From: Diplosphaera chodatii
Lineage: Eukaryota; Chlorophyta; Trebouxiophyceae; Prasiolales; Stichococcaceae
Reading direction: 5' to 3'
Length of the DNA: 64,000 nt
Assembly (NCBI GenBank): GCA_032358165.1
Contig: JAALGY010000008.1
Location: 1,488,001 to 1,552,000, forward strand
In this document: positions 45,001 to 56,067 of the stretch, piece after piece
How positions within the stretch are numbered: position 1 is the stretch's first letter
Layout of the letters: each line of letters starts with the position of its first letter
Notes under the pieces: generated by a model
What the model was told of the DNA's origin: nothing
Database searches by the model: none
Seen by the model: the letters and a program-made list of their open reading frames with translations, nothing else
Position numbers and translations under genes: made by a program

Positions 45001-48000
45001 TGTATGCACACAATCGTGGCCCCTGAGTTCCTGAGAAGTGGACCACAGCAGCGCGCAGGCATGAGCAGTCGCCGAGCAATAAGGTGCAGTGTGCCCGGCG
45101 CGCTCACCTGTTGGCGCTGCCTGGCATGGACAGGTCATTGACATGGTGCACGGGCGGCTCGCGCGCCGAGTGCAGCCCCTTCTTCTCCTTCTTGCCCCGC
45201 TCCTCAGCCGCCAGGAGCGCCTCGTAGTGCGCGCTGCGCTCCTCATCCCTGTTGTGGAACGGTCCAACCCTTGGCTCGGGCTGATGTTCGATGAACGGAT
45301 CCACCTTTGCCGCCCACGAGCGACAGTTCTGCATGTGCTGCCATGTCACTGGAGATGCTGACGGCACGAGCAGGCTGCCCGGCTCACGATCGATGCTTGC
45401 TGACGGTGGCGAGGCCGCGCAGCAGCAGCAGCTCCGCCACGTTGGCGCCGCTCTTGGCGCCCTCCGTGGTGTGCGTCACGGTGCCGAAGGACAGGGTGCG
45501 CTCTGGGGCGTCGCCCGCGGCTGCTGGCTGCCCAGCCGTTGCGCCGCCCACCGTGCGTGTGAACTCCAGGCTGACATGCACCTCCTGACCTGCAGCACAG
45601 CATGTGAAACTCACAGCTGCAGCATGCGCGCTGTAATCACGGCAGGTATGAACACCGACAAGCAATGGCTGCTGCCCACAGCACAGCCTCTTGCACAACA
45701 GGAACATTTGGTCTAATGCTTGCATCCTGGTTAACATTGCATGGTCCCAGCATGAGTGTGCCTTTGCCCTGAGACAAAGCTAAACAGCAGTGTGCACGAC
45801 TGTGGAACCGCATGAGGTGGTGACCCCAATGGGATGCGATACAGGCATGATCCGTCTGACGCCATGCACACCAGGGTAAGGCAGTCTCACCAATGAGCCG
45901 GTTGCGCAGGAACTCCTTAGCTTCCGCGGCGTAGGGCTCCGACTTCTCCTCGCGCCGCCCGATGCGCGGGGCGCGGATGCTGGACAGAAACACGCGCCGC
46001 TCCGTCCCCGCTGCCGTGTCGTGCACCACCAGGCAGTCGCCGCTGACCACCTGAGGAGGTTTTGGCAGTCTTCAGTTGTTCTGATCAATACCTGGGACGA
46101 GCGTGACATGCAGCATGACATGCGATGTGAGCAGCCTTTCATTGCCATTCCAAGGTACACGGTCACCTCCGTGACAGTGCCTGTAAAGGCGCCAGACATT
46201 TTGGTAGGCGCATTGGCGGGAGGGACGTACGATTGCCAGATGGAACGCCTGGCCTGCAAAGGCCACAGGGCTGGACGTCAGGGTATGGACAGGTACCAAG
46301 CATCTGCAGATGACTCAACCAGCTGATTCCTGATGTTTATGGATGCTTCCTGTGCACACCAATCTTCCTGCTGCACCTGCTTGGCACGCCGCTCTGCCTC
46401 CCGCAGCGTGAAGGCGCCCGTTGTCAGCATGTTCAGGCCCCACTCCACCGTCTGCACGTGTCAGCTTCACTGCTCAGTAGACTGCATTGCAATACAGGTT
46501 CAGTAATACATATGTCGGTCAGGTGGGTCGCCAGCATACGATCGTCACCTTGGCAAGGCCAGCATCCACCAACTGCTCCCCCAAGTCGATCAGCTGATCG
46601 TCCTTGCCAACGTACATCAGGCGCCCAATCAGGTTGTCGTGCTTGTCCACGCCTGCAGCAGACAGCATGGTTGCTCTTCATGATCAGCCGACTAGGCCAG
46701 CTACGCATGTGTGATGTCCTGCAGAGCGCCAGGGAACACACGCTGCTTACCCGCGAGGATAACACGAACCTCTCTGTTCAGCGCCCGCATCTACAGCCAT
46801 CACACAAAAGTACCTTCTGCATGAGACCGCATGCGCTTCTAGAACAACCTCATGGGGCACCTCGGCATGGCAGCTTGGAAGCACGGTAAAGCTCACCTCG
46901 GTGAAGTGCTTTGCCTCACGGGCAAAGGGCTCCGGCACCGGCTGTGGCTCTGGGTCCTCCTCTGTAGGCGGCGGCCGCCTGGCCATGGACGGCGCCTGGG
47001 GTGGAGACACTTGCAATACATGTGGTTCCGACGCCTTTTGTCACACTGTGCCCGAGTGCATGCAGCATCCACTGAGGACCTGGTCAGCTCAGCAGTCGTG
47101 CCATGCCCACCTGAACACCAGCGAGCAGCACCGCCGCCTGCTGCAGATCCGGCAGCAGCGTTACATACAGGCTGCCGCCGTTGCCAACTCGCTCCACAAT
47201 TGCTGGCAGCGGCTTGCCCTTGCCCGCACTGGCCAGCAGCTCACTGGCATCGACATTGTCTGCAGGCAATGCACAGCACTTCAGCGACCATGCAGTGCCG
47301 TTTGCAACATCATTCGGCGGATCTGTGCCTGTTTGTTCGCAGTGGATGGATGCCACACCATGCAGGCTGTCCAGGCAGCAGAGATGTACATACAGCGTGC
47401 GGCCAGGCAGCTTACGTGAGCCTTCAGCATTGACTGGGATCTTCCGCACTGCCTTCGATACTGCCTCGCTGTCCTGCACATCCACGAGACATGACTCCAG
47501 TGCCTGCTGCTGACACAGCGAAGGCATGACACCACTGAGCGCGCAGCCGTTCCACAGCAAAGCTGCTCACCTGTGTCCAGACACCCAGCTTCTGGGTTTC
47601 TGCTGCCTCCTGCGCTGCAAGCAGCTGGTCGTGGTAAGGGCTTTGCTGGCCTCCGCCGGCCCTCACCTACACCAGATTGTTACCTCCTCATCGTTAGAAT
47701 GTCATGTTACGCTGACTGAGCGGCATCAGCAAAGTCTTGTGCCCTTCATGATGTCATTTAACGTCATGCAATGCTACAAAGGTTGCTGAATGATTAAGGT
47801 GCATGGTACAGAGGAAAACTTGCATCCTCACCCGCGCCCAGCCCGCGGTGACCACTGCTACGGCAAGGTTCTCGGGCTTCTCACCCATGAACACCGAGCC
47901 AAACTCCATGCCAGGTGCTGTCGGCAGGGTGTAGTCCACCTTGAAGGTGCATTGCTGCACGACACCGCTGACAGTTGCATGCTGCTTGAAGGTGGAAAAC

Positions 48001-48336
48001 TTGTCGAATGTGAAGAGCAGGCCGACTGCATGCTGGACATACCCGCGTATGGTTCACACACCTGCCCGATGGCCTTCTGTCGTAGAAACTCGCGGCTTTG
48101 CCATGCAAATGCCTCATCACTGGTGCTGCCATCCCGTCGGCCCTACACCATCGGTTGGCGGCGGATCTGAATGGTGGTCTCAGTATGAGAGGTCGACGGA
48201 CACGCGTCAAATGGGTCTGCACGCTCACCAACCGCGGCGCGATCAGTGACGACAGCGTGATGCGCTTCTCAGGGGGTGGCCCCGATGCCACATTGCCAAC
48301 TATGACCAGCGTGTCGCCATTTGGCACCTCCTTCAC
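42040..48336 (-). CDS. TSN: Tudor-SN (SND1/TSN) staphylococcal nuclease and tudor domain protein
   Basis: RNA-binding stress-granule nuclease. Twenty-five exons: 48229..48336, 48062..48142, 47832..47954, 47571..47666, 47416..47473, 47111..47259, 46897..46995, 46751..46790, 46549..46652, 46377..46451, 46167..46253, 45891..46050, 45388..45589, 45108..45248, 44915..44999, 44697..44798, 44504..44592, 44153..44330, 43864..43974, 43582..43680, 43275..43391, 42982..43101, 42695..42809, 42422..42558 and 42040..42189. They sum to 2826 nt, a whole number of codons. SN domains are marked by EVPNGDTLVIVGNVASGPPP, AWQSREFLRQKAIGQ, KGKPLPAIVERV, YAAEAKEFLRNRLIG, FVLSGHRLK and YAEEAYLFMRQLALQR; the tudor core is VTFVDFGNKETVQG. 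The protein ends HAGVWEYGDPGEDSDNE. The intron 44331-44503 has a GC donor. The start is unsettled: an open frame runs upstream to an ATG at 48459, or a short first exon lies further away. Confidence 0.93.
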
Positions 48337-48459
48337 CTGCAGGGACCATTGCATGATGCAAATATGCTTGCTGGCATCGCACAGCCATCCAGTCTGCAGC
48401 ATGGTATCGCCGATGGTCCAGAATCTATGTTGATCAGGAATGATCAGAACGTGTCGCAT

Positions 48460-49209
48460 GTATTAGACAGCTACAGCACCTAGCAATTGAGCAAACGGCC
48501 TCAAAATATAGCAAATTAGTGCACAAATCATCACAAGGTTTACTGTACCGTGCCGCGAAGCCAGCCCGTTGCCATGACTTTTGGCTGATTGCGAAATGCA
48601 CAGCAGTCTGCCTTGTCAGCGGGCAATCTCTGTCAGCTCTACGGTGCGACAGCGATGCACAGACGAAGACCTGCAAGCTTTGAGGCAGCCCCTGCGTACA
48701 AACTTCCTCGCAAATATGTCGCAAGTACCCGCACCACGTTGTGCAGTTGGCCCAGCGCTGAGAGACGAAGACGCTGTGGAAGTTGCCAGTTGCCATGCTG
48801 CTTCCAGTGCATGCATGGTCCTTTCGGTGGACAAACGCGACAGCAAGTGGTTCGTGTGGTAATCAATGATCTTCAGTTGGCGATCGTGTTCACTGTCTTG
48901 GCGGAAGCGCTGAAACATATCTGTCTTGAGTGGCACCTGACGCACCAGCGACCCGCAGCTGTGTACGTTGCGGCAGGATGCACTGGCAATGAACGTACCC
49001 ACAGACGGCGCGGCTCACACAGGCTTGCGGATGCTACAGTGCGTTTTGGGCAGATGTCGTACTCGGTGCACCCCAGCGGCAGCGCCCAACCTACGGGAGC
49101 CTTGGCGGCCTGCAATCGGTGAGGACAGCTGCGGATTGCTGCTCTCACACTTGATTGCGCATGATGCACTCACAACACCCCAAGTATATTTTTGTTTGAA
49201 TGGTGCATA
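48460..49209. other. Divergent intergenic region Tudor-SN / TruB
   Basis: About 0.75 kb between opposite-facing genes. It may hold the missing first exon of Tudor-SN and both promoters. A minus-strand open stretch at about 48700-48930 (RFRQDSEHDRQLKIIDYHTN) looks partly protein-like but could not be joined to anything. Confidence 0.4.
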
Positions 49210-50859
49210 ATGATATCGCTTGCGACTATATATGCAGAGACAGCCCGGCGATGGCCGAATGGCGTGCACCTGCATCCTCAACAGCAGATCAGCTGCGCAG
49301 CTGCAGGCCCAGCCACGAGTCGACATGCGCACATTCCAGATGCAGCAGGCGCCGTCGAACCTGGCAGCTGTTATGCGGCGCGGCAGGACTACAGCGCTGC
49401 ACTGGCCCTTGATCAGCGTCTGACCGGTGAAGCAGACAGCAGAATACAGCAGCCAGCTTTTTCCACCCTGCACAGCAGCAGCAGCAGCAGCAGCATCAGT
49501 GCAGGCAGCAGCGGCCCGTCATCAGGTGGCGGTCGCAGCCGCAGTGGGTGGCCAAAGCAGCCGAAGCAGGTCATTCCATGGCCAACAGCAATCCGGGCAG
49601 ACGAGCCCCTGCCGGCAGACCCCATGACATGGCAGAATGCTGCTGTGCTGGTCGACAAGCCGCTGGGCTGGACGTCCTTCGACGTGTGCAGCAAGCTCAG
49701 GGCAACGCTGCGCATCAAGAAGGTATGTGTGTGCGTCACTTAGCGCTATGCTGTCACTGACAGCATGCAGTATGCTGCTGTTCATATGGCAATCGTTGCT
49801 TGACAATTATTCACTGGACGCGGCCATGACCACCTGGATTGAAAGCCTTGCATGTGCGCAGGTGGGGCATGCCGGCACACTGGATCCGCAGGCCACCGGC
49901 CTGCTCATCATCTGCATTGGCAAAGGCTGCAAGAAGGTCGGCTCAGCGTCATGCCAGTGTGATGTGATGCTGCCACGTCATTACGCCTTCCACACCATCT
50001 GCTGACCCATCTGTGCCCCTCGAGACGTGCACAACGCAAGCTGTGTCTCTTCTCTGCCGCAGGTGGACATGTTCGTAGCAATGAACAAGGTGTACACAGG
50101 GACACTGCGGCTTGGGGAAGCGACGCCCTCGTTTGATGCTGAAACGGAGGTGTCAGAGCAGCGGCCGTGGCAGCACCTGACCGATGCTGACCTGGCAGCT
50201 GCGCGGGACGGCTTCTTGGGTGACACCATGCAGCTGCCGCCCATGTACTCTGCCATTCGCGTGAAAGGTGCGCGCCTAGGAGTGCTGTCACCAACTCTGA
50301 GACTAGCTGCTTTGCCACTGGCCGGAATGAAGATATGAATGTATGCATTTTGCATCCATGTGCCCAGCAAGGATCATGAGCTGTGGCCGATTCACAACCC
50401 TGCAGGGCAGCGGCTGTACATGGCAGCGCGCGCGGGTGAGACTGTCACACGGGAGCCGCGCGCCGTCAGCGTGTCGCAGTTCGACCTATGGCGGGATGCG
50501 CCGGATGCTCAGGACGTGCACTTCCGCATCGCCTGCAGCAAGGGCACATACATCAGGGCCCTTGCACACGACCTGGTGCGGAACTGTCCAGCAGAGCCAT
50601 GCACAATGTCGCACACTCGAGGACCTTCTCCATGAGACCAAGAGCAGCAGGGCTGACACACCAATGTCCTGTGACCTGCTAGGGTGTGGCAGCGGGGTCA
50701 GCAGCACACCTGGTTGCACTTCGTCGGAAGTCGATTGGGACACACTGTGTGAGCGATGCCTGGCAGTTACCAGACCTGGTGGCAGCTATTCACGAACAGC
50801 GCGCTGCCCTGGGTGTTGCGGAGAGAGCTCCAATATCATCGCCAGTCACGCAGGCATGA
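49210..50859 (+). CDS. tRNA pseudouridine-55 synthase, TruB/PUS4 family
   Basis: Converts U55 of tRNA to pseudouridine. Exons: 49210..49722, 49862..49936, 50063..50267, 50406..50575 and 50683..50859; 1140 nt, 379 residues, all phases consistent. The first about 140 residues are Ala/Ser/Gln-rich and basic with no domain, like an organelle presequence. The enzyme then reads AAVLVDKPLGWTSFDVCSKL, VGHAGTLDPQATGLL (catalytic Asp about 179), KVYTGTLRLGEATPSFDAET, MQLPPMYSAIRVKGQRLY, CSKGTYIRALAHDL and AHLVALRRKSIGTHCVSDAW. All three conserved TruB motifs are present. No PUA domain follows, as in many bacterial-type TruB proteins, so a mitochondrial or plastid enzyme is plausible. The chosen start is the first in-frame ATG after an upstream stop-free stretch. 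Confidence 0.93.
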
Positions 50860-50943
50860 CGCTGCAGCCATGCTATTTGTCAAAGTGACAAAGCAGGAGA
50901 TGCCATAGTCGAGCCAACCGTGCGACAACAGAGTGAGCACGAG

Positions 50944-50948
50944 TGTAA
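50944..50948 (+). terminator. TGTAA polyadenylation motif of TruB
   Basis: TGTAA 85 nt after the TruB stop codon, a normal distance for green-algal 3' ends. Confidence 0.6.
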
Positions 50949-51314
50949 ATGCAAGTGTTAGTTGCAGATGCTCGTGCAGTTGCATTGCCTTGTCGGCAGG
51001 GTGTTGCCTCAGATAACTTCGGGACAGCGTTGAGATGCTGATACTGGAGTCCTCGTGCCTCCTAATGGCGTCCAGACAATCAAATTGCTTGCAGTACCCA
51101 GAACAATATGTTCCTGCACCACAATGCTCATCACGCCCACGCACAGCCTGTCCCTTGATGATCGATGCCGCCTAGCCATTTGCCGAACCATGCTGGCTGG
51201 CGCTCAAGACCTCTCACGGCTTCTTTGGGCCCTCTGCTGCGACCTCCATCTCACGCGGTGGCAGGCGGTCATACACCTGCGTGGCATTCGGGACAAATTT
51301 GCTGATGCTTGTTC

Positions 51315-51319
51315 TTACA
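51315..51319 (-). terminator. TGTAA polyadenylation motif of DPE1
   Basis: TTACA on the plus strand, i.e. TGTAA on the minus strand, 112 nt after the DPE1 stop codon. Confidence 0.5.
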
Positions 51320-51430
51320 TAGCTTTCAACAGCAGTAGGCAAGCGTGCAGCTGGTGCACCTGCTGTGATCTGCCGTCAGTGGCAGCATGACGTGTTTGCA
51401 ATGGATCCTCATTCGTCCGTTACTTTGTCC

Positions 51431-54400
51431 TCATCCTGGACCCTCATCAAGTTGGAGGAGGAGCACCTCCGCCATGTCCTTCAGGGCGGCGGCCTCCTTG
51501 GACAGCGACTTCCACACGGAGGGCGGCCCCACGCGCCACGCCCAGTTGCCCTCCGCCCGCCCGGGGCGGTTCATGCGGCCCTCGTTGTCCAGCCGCATCA
51601 CGTCCTGCCAGGAGTGCAGGATAGGGCGTCAATGGAAGGTTGCAGGAGCGCTTCAGCCACAGCAACCCAGCTTGCGGTGACAGCATGGCATCGGCACTGG
51701 GATGTCTAGCATCGGTCATGTCACATGCCGCATCATATGTGGCTGTGGAAGTTGCAAGCTGTTCTGCTTCTTGGAGAGCAGAGCAGAGCAGGAGCAGCAC
51801 CTGCATCGTAATGATGGTCGTCTTTGCGACAGACTGCATGCCGACCTCGATCATCGTGTATGCCGGGTCCTTGATGCTCGGCTTGCCTAGGTACCTACGA
51901 GAAGCATCGCAACAAGCATATCAGGACAACATCCGCAAAAACCTGCCGAGTGTCAAGTGACATGTTGTCAAGTGACATGTGGCGCTGCCGAATAGCATGG
52001 AATGTGGAGGTGCGAGACACTCACGCCTGCAGGAACTCTTTGTCCTTCTTGGTGGCCTCGTCCTTCCACCACCCCGCTGTTGTGGCATTGTCGTGTGTGC
52101 CTGTATGTGGACACGGCTGCTGATACAGCTTTGTTGCTTGGCACCGGACACAGCACCTGACGTCGTGAGCATGGCCAACAGCCAGATGTGCATAATTCAT
52201 CCAGGCGCACATGGTACCTGGGTACACGACGCAGTTCTCGTAGTGGTTGTGCGGCAGGTGGGTGTTGGCGCCGCCGGAGCCCCACGCAAATTGCAGCACC
52301 GCCATGCCGGGCGCGCCGATGTCCCGCCGCAGCTGCACCACGTCCGGCGTGATGACGCCCAGGTCCTCCGCGATGATGGGCACCTCCCCGAGTTGCTGCA
52401 GGGTGCCAAAAAGACGCTACTCACTATGGGCGCTACAGCACTGCCCATGTAAGTCTCTCGAAAGAACCCTGTGATCCGGACCAAACGGCTCTGCCGATGG
52501 CCACCACGCTGCACCTTTGTCAGCGCCTCGAAGAGGTTCCTGCCAGGGCCCTTGCGCCAGGCGCCCGTCATGGCTGTATCCGCATCGGCGGGCACCGCCC
52601 AGTACCCTGGGATGATTTATGGCCTCGAACTCATTCTCGATCACATGTTGGAAGTCGTTTGTCGGTGGACGTCACTGCATGCATGCTGTGCTCGACAGTG
52701 ACAGTAGCTACTCAAAGCCCAGTCGTTACCTGCAAAGCCTCGGAAATGGTCAATGCGTGTCTCGTTATGCATGGCAAACACACGGCCCAGCCGCTGCGCC
52801 CACCATTTGTACCCCTCTTTCTCATGCGCCTGTGCAACCCAAGCATTACGCCATTACAGTGTCTGCAGTATGGTAATTCAGCCTACAACGATGGCGTTCG
52901 TGATGATGACGCACAGATATGCAACATGTCATGAGCCGTCCACCACCTTCCAGTCAAACAGTGGGCTGCCCCACAGCTGGCCGGTCTCTGAGAAGGCATC
53001 GGGCGGCACGCCAGAGACCTGTGCCGGCGCCCCAGCGGCTGCAAGACACCAGCGTTCATGCTCAAGGATGCCACAGCAGAACAGGGAGTCGCAACTCTGG
53101 GCTTTGATGCCAATGTCCGAGCGGTTCCAGCATTGCGACTGTAGAGGCAGCAAGCTAGCATCTGAGTGCGCACCTGTCAACTCGAACAGGTGCTGATTGG
53201 CCCACACATCTGCCGACTGCGCGCCCACATAGATGGGCATGTCGCCTACAATGCTGACGCCATTGGCATTGGCATATGCCTGCACATCGCATGTAGATGA
53301 TTGCAACCTTCTGTCGCAGATGTGCAAGTGGGTAGAACCTCCAAATTTGTGGCTGAATATGACATGAGCCAAATTCAAGGTCTCATTTGGCCCCATTGCA
53401 ACACTTGCCTTCACTGCAGTCCACTGCTTATCGAAGATGTACTGCTCTGCAACGAACAGCTCGATGGCTTCCTGGTGCTCCTCCCGTGCCGCTGCCACAG
53501 CCTTTGCATCCCTGCAGGTCACACACGGCAGATCTCAATCACAAGCTTGACATAATGTGTGGTGACCAATGCTGTTGCTGCCAGCTGCCACATCAGGGCA
53601 GTGGATTGCCAGGTAGGCTGTAGACGGATGTAATCTGGCTGCCACAGCACGGTGGCCATCAGCAGCGCACCTCGAGCGCAGCTTAGCTGGCCAGTCCCAC
53701 CAGGCCATGTTGGCTGTGCCTGGCATTTGTGTGAGCGCATAAAACAGCGCTGACTCCTCCACCCAGGCATTCGTCCTCCGGAATGCGTTCATCTCCACCC
53801 GCAGGCCTGCGGTGTCAGCAAGCCGTCAGGACAACACCCGCATGCCTGCCAGCGGAATTCTGAGCGCTCAGGACCATCAGGGCCTGTGAGGTGGCCCTGA
53901 TGGTGACGTGACTATCACGTGACATGTGTGTCTTAAATTTTGGAGGTTTCAGGAGCTTGCCAGCAAAGCGCTCGTCAGTGAGCAGGCGGCGGCCCGCTTT
54001 GGTGAGCAGCGGCGCCTTCACCTTCCGCACGGCGCTGAAGTCCGCATCGCCAACCGGCACCTACATGTCACGAATGGCCCTGCATCAGTTTTCTGGGCTG
54101 ATTGCATGCTAGCACCTGCCCTGTTGTGCATGCTTGCTTGTTTTCGCTGCACTCATGTCAGCCGGCAAAAGGTGCCTCAAGGGTCCATGGCCTCTTGGAC
54201 GAGCCACCAGGACGCTTCTGCAGCTGGGCTGCTGTCGACCGGACGGTGCATGCAGGAATGCTGAGGAGAACGGCACCGTTTCAGGCAGGTCCTTGGGGTC
54301 CAGCAGGCCGCGGGTGACCAGGTCCTCCAGGTCGATGAGCAGCGGGTTGCCGCACAGCGCGTCCAGCCCGCTGTAGGGGCTCCAGTAGGTGTCCTCTGGC

Positions 54401-55259
54401 GGCACCAGGGGCAGCACCTGCCACAGCTGCGCCCGGCACAGCAACAGCGATCAGCATGCAAGACCATCGGCATCGTGCTTGCTGCATGGACAAGTCAAGG
54501 ATGCAATGCGCAGACACGAGCCGCATCTGCAGTCGGCAGGGCAGGTGCTGACCTGCATGCCCGCTGACACCAGCCAGTCAACAAAGCGGTACGCCTCGCT
54601 GCCGATTGTGCCAACGCCATAAGATCCTGGCAGTGAAGTCGGGTGCAGCAGCACGCCTGCAATGCGAAATGAGCGTCAGGGAATATCAGATATCAACTGT
54701 AGCCGCCAGAGGCCCCTGCCCCTGGTGCCCAGCATTTGTGCAGGAGCAGGCAGCTGGAGACTGTGGCGTGCGCAGCACCGTGTGCCCTACCTGCACGCCG
54801 GCCTTTTGGCGGGCTTGCAGTGTTCTCCCCGTATGCAGTGCCAAGTTCAGCCATTAGGGCCTTCTGCTGATACTCCTTCAGCCCGTCCTGTGGCGGCAGC
54901 ATTGTCAGCAAGAGTTGCAGATCCACCACCGTAATCCAGAGCATGCGCGCAGATCGAGACCCTACAGCTGGGTCGTGAGTCATCAGTTTCGGCACAAATT
55001 TGCCTTCAGGTCAGTGGTTTGGCTGCTCAAGGTGCGCATGTGAACTCACATCCCAAGACGAAGCCACGACAGGCGCCGGCGCGACCTCGTCCACCTGAGC
55101 CGCAGCCATGGGAGCACACCGCAGCGGGCTCCTCCCGACTCTCCGCTGTCTGAGCAGCACAGACGCACACCCAACAGCCGGCTGCAGCTGCGGCTTGATG
55201 AGGTCGCTACGCTGGAGGCAAGTGATCGTCTGAGCAGCTCGGCCCGCGGCCAGGTGCAT
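51431..55259 (-). CDS. DPE1: 4-alpha-glucanotransferase, plastid disproportionating enzyme DPE1 (GH77)
   Basis: Transfers malto-oligosaccharide units between glucans in plastid starch metabolism. Exons: 55050..55259, 54791..54887, 54553..54656, 54277..54426, 53961..54060, 53671..53806, 53409..53511, 53174..53279, 52947..53038, 52730..52829, 52515..52606, 52218..52395, 52025..52100, 51801..51894 and 51431..51604; 1812 nt, 603 residues, phases consistent. Exon 1 is a transit peptide (MHLAAGRAAQTITCLQRSDL and on). GH77 motifs follow: RRAGVLLHPTSLPGSYGVG, VPLVPP-type sugar site, SIVGDMPIYVG, SETGQLWGSPLFDW, nucleophile Asp in TRIDHFRGF, acid/base Glu in IIAEDLGVITPDV and THDNATTAGWW. The end is EGRMNRPGRAEGNWAWRVGP. 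Introns 53280-53408 and 53807-53960 need GC donors; with them the protein matches the family without a gap. An alternative start lies at 55295. Confidence 0.95.
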
Positions 55260-56067
55260 CGTGCTGCAGCGGCCCTCGCGCGTGTATCGTCTCAATCGGC
55301 TGACCTAGCTCACCAGCGCCGCAGCGGATTGCAGCAGTGCACCTGCGGATGGGCCTGGTGCACTTGGCGCTGTGCATTTGACTGGTATTTGTTTCAATCA
55401 GGAAACTGGGTGGATGCCCTTCTCATACACAGCAGTCGTACATGCACCGCACAGGGCCAGTGAGCATCGCAGGCCAGCATCAGCACGGCAACAGCGCATG
55501 GAGCAATTTGCTTGGGGCCAGCAGACTTGCACCAGGACGATGTTGTCGCGACAAGAATGTCACCACAGCCAGTATTTGAATCCGACTCACTTGTGCAGCG
55601 TGCTGGTCTGCCTCCCGTGGCTGTTTCCAAAGGCGTATTGCAGTCAGACAGTGGCTCCGACTTTGATCTGCGTCGAGTGGCGTCGCACAGTTGATCGCGC
55701 TGTGCTGGACACACCCACGGATGTGCGAACTCCAGCACTGGTATTTCCTGATAGCGAAGTGCGGTATGCGGTGCCGCCAAACCTGGACCGTCGGTCCAGG
55801 TCAAGAAGCTTGCCAAGCTGTCATGACAAACCTCGCTGCACTTCGCCTTCCATTCACGCGTTCTAGGCACAAACTTGCGCCGTCAGCTTCACCCACAATC
55901 GATTGCATATGAGTTGAACTTGCTCAATGCATAGTTGCCGATGCCACAGCCGCTGCATGTGCACTCTGAATATGCTCTGCATTGATCAGCTTGTGTTCCC
56001 TGTTTCACCTTGACTTATGAGGATAGCGCAGGCTCCCAGCTGATTGCCTTGCTGCTGTCGGTACCTT
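55260..56067. promoter_or_regulatory. Divergent intergenic region DPE1 / UFSP2
   Basis: About 0.8 kb between opposite-facing starts, expected to hold both promoters. Open frames of up to 165 codons occur but show no motif and no splice partners. Confidence 0.4.

Noticed and set aside
48616..49002. Minus-strand open frame with RFRQDSEHDRQLKIIDYHTN
   Set aside because: It partly resembles a protein but has no usable donor into Tudor-SN exon 48229..48336 and no known motif.
55372..55866. Plus-strand open frame of about 165 codons between DPE1 and UFSP2
   Set aside because: No conserved motif, no presequence and no splice partner; a similar-sized frame lies on the other strand.
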